Shown: piece by piece, positions 61,223 through 63,314 of the stretch | Layout: every line of letters begins with the position of its first letter | Numbering within the stretch: the first letter of the stretch is position 1 | Assembly (NCBI GenBank): GCA_009694305.1 | Contig: SHVL01000005.1 | Location: 1 to 63,314 of the forward strand | Source: Thermoleophilia bacterium | GTDB lineage: Bacteria; Actinomycetota; Thermoleophilia; Gaiellales; Gaiellaceae | Direction of reading: 5' to 3' | DNA length: 63,314 nt | Notes under the pieces: model-generated | What the model saw: only the letters and a program-made list of their open reading frames with translations | What the model was told of the DNA's origin: nothing | Database searches by the model: none | Made by a program: the position numbers and the translations under genes

Positions 61223-63148
61223 ATGAGCGAGAGGGCTAACGCAGCCGCTCCGAGCCCGCGACTGCAAAAGGGCGCTGCGGCGCTAAGTCTCGGCGCCCTC
61301 GGCGTCGTTTTCGGCGACATCGGGACCAGCCCGCTCTATTCGCTCCAGACCGTATTCTCGGCCCGCGGGTTTGCCGTAAACACGACGGAGGCGGACGTCT
61401 TCGGGGTGATCTCGCTTGTCTTCTGGACGATCATGATCGTCGTGACGATTGAGTTTGTGATCTTCGTTATGCGCGCCGACAACGACGGCGAAGGCGGAAT
61501 CATGGCCCTGATTGCGCTGGTGCAAACGGCCGTGATCAAGCGGCAGTGGGCCAAGCCGGCGCTGATTGCTGCTGGTCTCTTCGGCGTCGCACTTTTCTTT
61601 GGCGACGGGTTGATCACGCCGGCGATCTCGGTTATGTCAGCGGTCAGCGGGCTTTCGGTGGTCAACCCAGCGGCCGGGAACTTTTTCGTCCCGATCACGC
61701 TCGTCGTCTTAACCGGTCTGTTCATGATCCAACGCTTCGGTACCGCACTCGTCGGCCACCTCTTCGGCCCCGTGATGGTGATCTGGTTCCTAATCATCGG
61801 CCTCGTCGGCCTACTTCAACTGACGGATGACGTGGCGATGCTGAAGGCGATGCTGCCGACCTACGCCGTCAGTTTCTTCATCAATCACCTTGGCATCTCA
61901 TTCATTGCGCTCGGCTCGATCGTGCTGACGATCACCGGCACCGAGGCGCTCTACGCCGACATGGGCCACTTTGGCCGCCCGGCAATCAGCCGCGCTTGGT
62001 TCCTGCTCGTCTTCCCGACGCTAACGCTCAATTACATGGGCCAAGGATCGCTGATTCTCGACACGCCATCAGCGATCAGTAACCCGTTCTTCCTGCTGTT
62101 CCCAGACTGGGCTCAAATTCCGATGGTAATCCTCGCCACGATTGCCGCCACGATCGCCTCGCAAGCCGTGATCTCCGGCGCGTTCTCGGTTGCCAAGCAG
62201 GCGACGGCACTCGGCTTCATGCCGAGGCTGACGATCAGGCAGACCTCCAACACTGAGATAGGCCAGATCTACGCGCCTGCGATCAACTGGAGCCTCTACG
62301 TCGCGGTCGTCGCCCTGGTCGTCGCCTTCGGATCATCCGCCGCCTTGGCCTCGGCCTACGGTATCGCCGTTACCGGCACGCTGACGATCGACACAGTTCT
62401 GTTCCTCGTCGTTGTGCGCAAGCTCTGGCAGAAACCGCTGTGGCTTGTGTGGCTGGCGGGGATTGTCTTCCTAACCGTCAACGTCCTCTTCCTCGCAGCG
62501 AACACGACGAAGATCCTCCACGGCGGCTGGTTCCCGGTCGCCGTTGGCGTCATTCTACTGACGGTGATGCTGACCTGGAACCGCGGCTGCAAGCGGGTCA
62601 CCGGAATCCGCGCGGAACGAGAAGGCTCGCTGCGTGACTTCCTGCAAGAGATAGCGAAGCTTGATCCACCAGTGACGACCGTCCCTGGGACCGCGGTCTA
62701 TCTCAACGCCCACCGCGAGACGGCCCCGATGGCCCTACGCGACGCCGTCGCCTTCAACCGCGCGATCCATGAGCAGATCGTGATCCTCTCGATCGAGACG
62801 ACGAAATCACCGTTCGCCGACGACGAAGACCGCCTTTCGCTCGACGAGATCGACTACGCAGGTGACAACATCGTCCACCTGACGGCAAGACTCGGCTTCA
62901 AAGACACGCCCGACGTGCCCCACCTTCTCGAGTTGGCCGTGGCGCAAGGCCTTGACGATGGGATCGACGTCGAACACGCGACGTACTTCCTCTCACACCT
63001 CGACGTTGTTCCCGGTGGGCCGTTCGAGATGGCCGGCTGGCGCAAACGGATCTACTGCGCGCTTTCGCGTAACGCAGCCAGCCCAACCGACTACTTCTGC
63101 CTGCCAGCGAACCGAACGGTCACGATCGGTTCGCAGCTGGCGCTCTAG
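61223..63148 (+). CDS. kup: Low-affinity potassium uptake protein Kup
   Basis: A 641-residue KUP/HAK/KT potassium-proton symporter. ALSLGALGVVFGDIGTSPLY is the family N-terminus, followed by about twelve membrane helices (to about residue 450) and a C-terminal cytoplasmic domain. GDGLITPAISVMSAVSG and GTEALYADMGHFG are further signatures. Codon choice includes more A/T-ending codons than the genes to its left. The gene lies between perfect inverted 23-bp repeats (61143-61165 and 63182-63204), which raises the possibility of transfer as a unit. Confidence 0.96.
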   Translation: MSERANAAAPSPRLQKGAAALSLGALGVVFGDIGTSPLYSLQTVFSARGFAVNTTEADVFGVISLVFWTIMIVVTIEFVIFVMRADNDGEGGIMALIALVQTAVIKRQWAKPALIAAGLFGVALFFGDGLITPAISVMSAVSGLSVVNPAAGNFFVPITLVVLTGLFMIQRFGTALVGHLFGPVMVIWFLIIGLVGLLQLTDDVAMLKAMLPTYAVSFFINHLGISFIALGSIVLTITGTEALYADMGHFGRPAISRAWFLLVFPTLTLNYMGQGSLILDTPSAISNPFFLLFPDWAQIPMVILATIAATIASQAVISGAFSVAKQATALGFMPRLTIRQTSNTEIGQIYAPAINWSLYVAVVALVVAFGSSAALASAYGIAVTGTLTIDTVLFLVVVRKLWQKPLWLVWLAGIVFLTVNVLFLAANTTKILHGGWFPVAVGVILLTVMLTWNRGCKRVTGIRAEREGSLRDFLQEIAKLDPPVTTVPGTAVYLNAHRETAPMALRDAVAFNRAIHEQIVILSIETTKSPFADDEDRLSLDEIDYAGDNIVHLTARLGFKDTPDVPHLLELAVAQGLDDGIDVEHATYFLSHLDVVPGGPFEMAGWRKRIYCALSRNAASPTDYFCLPANRTVTIGSQLAL

Positions 63149-63181
63149 CTGTCCTACGGACGTTGTGAAACCGGTGGAACC

Positions 63182-63204
63182 GGGGTCAGGTCTTCTTCGT
63201 TCCA
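63182..63204. repeat. Inverted copy of the 61143-61165 repeat, downstream of kup
   Basis: GGGGTCAGGTCTTCTTCGTT and the next three bases are the exact reverse complement of the 23 bases at 61143-61165. The remaining bases to the window end show no gene. Confidence 0.85.
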
Positions 63205-63314
63205 TCCGCTGGCGTTTGTCGGCAGACTCCTGGACTCTGCGCCTCGGTCGTGGACGCGGCACCTGGACGGCTGTAGCGGCTGCCGGGTCTCGCGATGCCG
63301 TGCTCGGGCAGCCG

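Noticed and set aside
60955-61320. 121-codon minus-strand frame with a signal-like region
   Set aside because: It overlaps the start of kup antisense, lies across the repeat copies and has no binding site or family resemblance.

Overview
The window is G+C-rich and gene-dense. It has many GTG and TTG starts and many 4-8 nt gene overlaps. These traits, with a single-chain pyruvate dehydrogenase E1 (AceE), NrtR-, HutC- and FCD-type regulators, a deep stock of amine and aromatic catabolic enzymes and a tRNA-Ala without encoded CCA, suggest a soil- or water-dwelling actinobacterium, perhaps of the Thermoleophilia. That placement is inference; no rRNA or marker gene is present.

Layout. 1-7040: central metabolism (M3 peptidase, DUF255 thioredoxin-like protein, DedA, class III CoA-transferase, ACT-malic enzyme). 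7170-13435: a surface-glycan set with a split transketolase, GT2 glycosyltransferase, NAD-dependent sugar epimerase and two methyltransferases, followed by a half GtrA gene. 13757-17052: an FtsX/MacB-type ABC transporter. 17131-28309: an 11-kb one-directional run for amine uptake and oxidation (HpaB-like monooxygenase, RidA, DUF1028, copper amine oxidase, two APC permeases, aminobutyraldehyde-type dehydrogenase, universal stress protein, class III aminotransferase). It faces a broken LysR gene. 29332-34704: M20 peptidase, saccharopine-dehydrogenase-like enzyme, BMP lipoprotein, NrtR-like and HutC-type regulators. 35095-46085: flavin oxidoreductases, RsgA, a secreted collagen-like/lamin-tail protein, AceE, an unusual SDR and two proteins of unknown function. 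46082-49646: a heterodimeric ABC exporter. 49830-50084: a small Rdx (SelW-like) gene with an in-frame UGA. 50290-51426: a decayed glycosyltransferase and two small membrane proteins. 51643-52901: a beta-decarboxylating dehydrogenase and tRNA-Ala. 52989-60678: a second aromatic/amine catabolic cluster (flavin reductase, glutamine-synthetase-like ligase, P450, HpaB-like oxygenase, extradiol-type VOC dioxygenase; divergently CMD and FAH-family proteins and an FCD regulator). 61223-63148: Kup, bracketed by inverted repeats.

Most notable. The strongest unannotated feature is the Rdx gene at 49830-50084. Its UGA falls exactly at the second position of the family's C-x-x-C/U redox motif. The UGA is followed after 21 nt by a hairpin whose loop is GGUCU, as in the SelB-bound element of E. 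coli fdhF. I call it a selenoprotein. Second is the 52989-59901 cluster, which combines a gamma-glutamyl-ligase-like enzyme, a P450, a two-component flavin monooxygenase and an extradiol dioxygenase. This is a plausible new route for an aromatic or aryl-amine substrate. Several genes show decay (LysR, a glycosyltransferase, GtrA, and the 5' end of one ABC exporter gene), and at least three families of intergenic repeats are visible.
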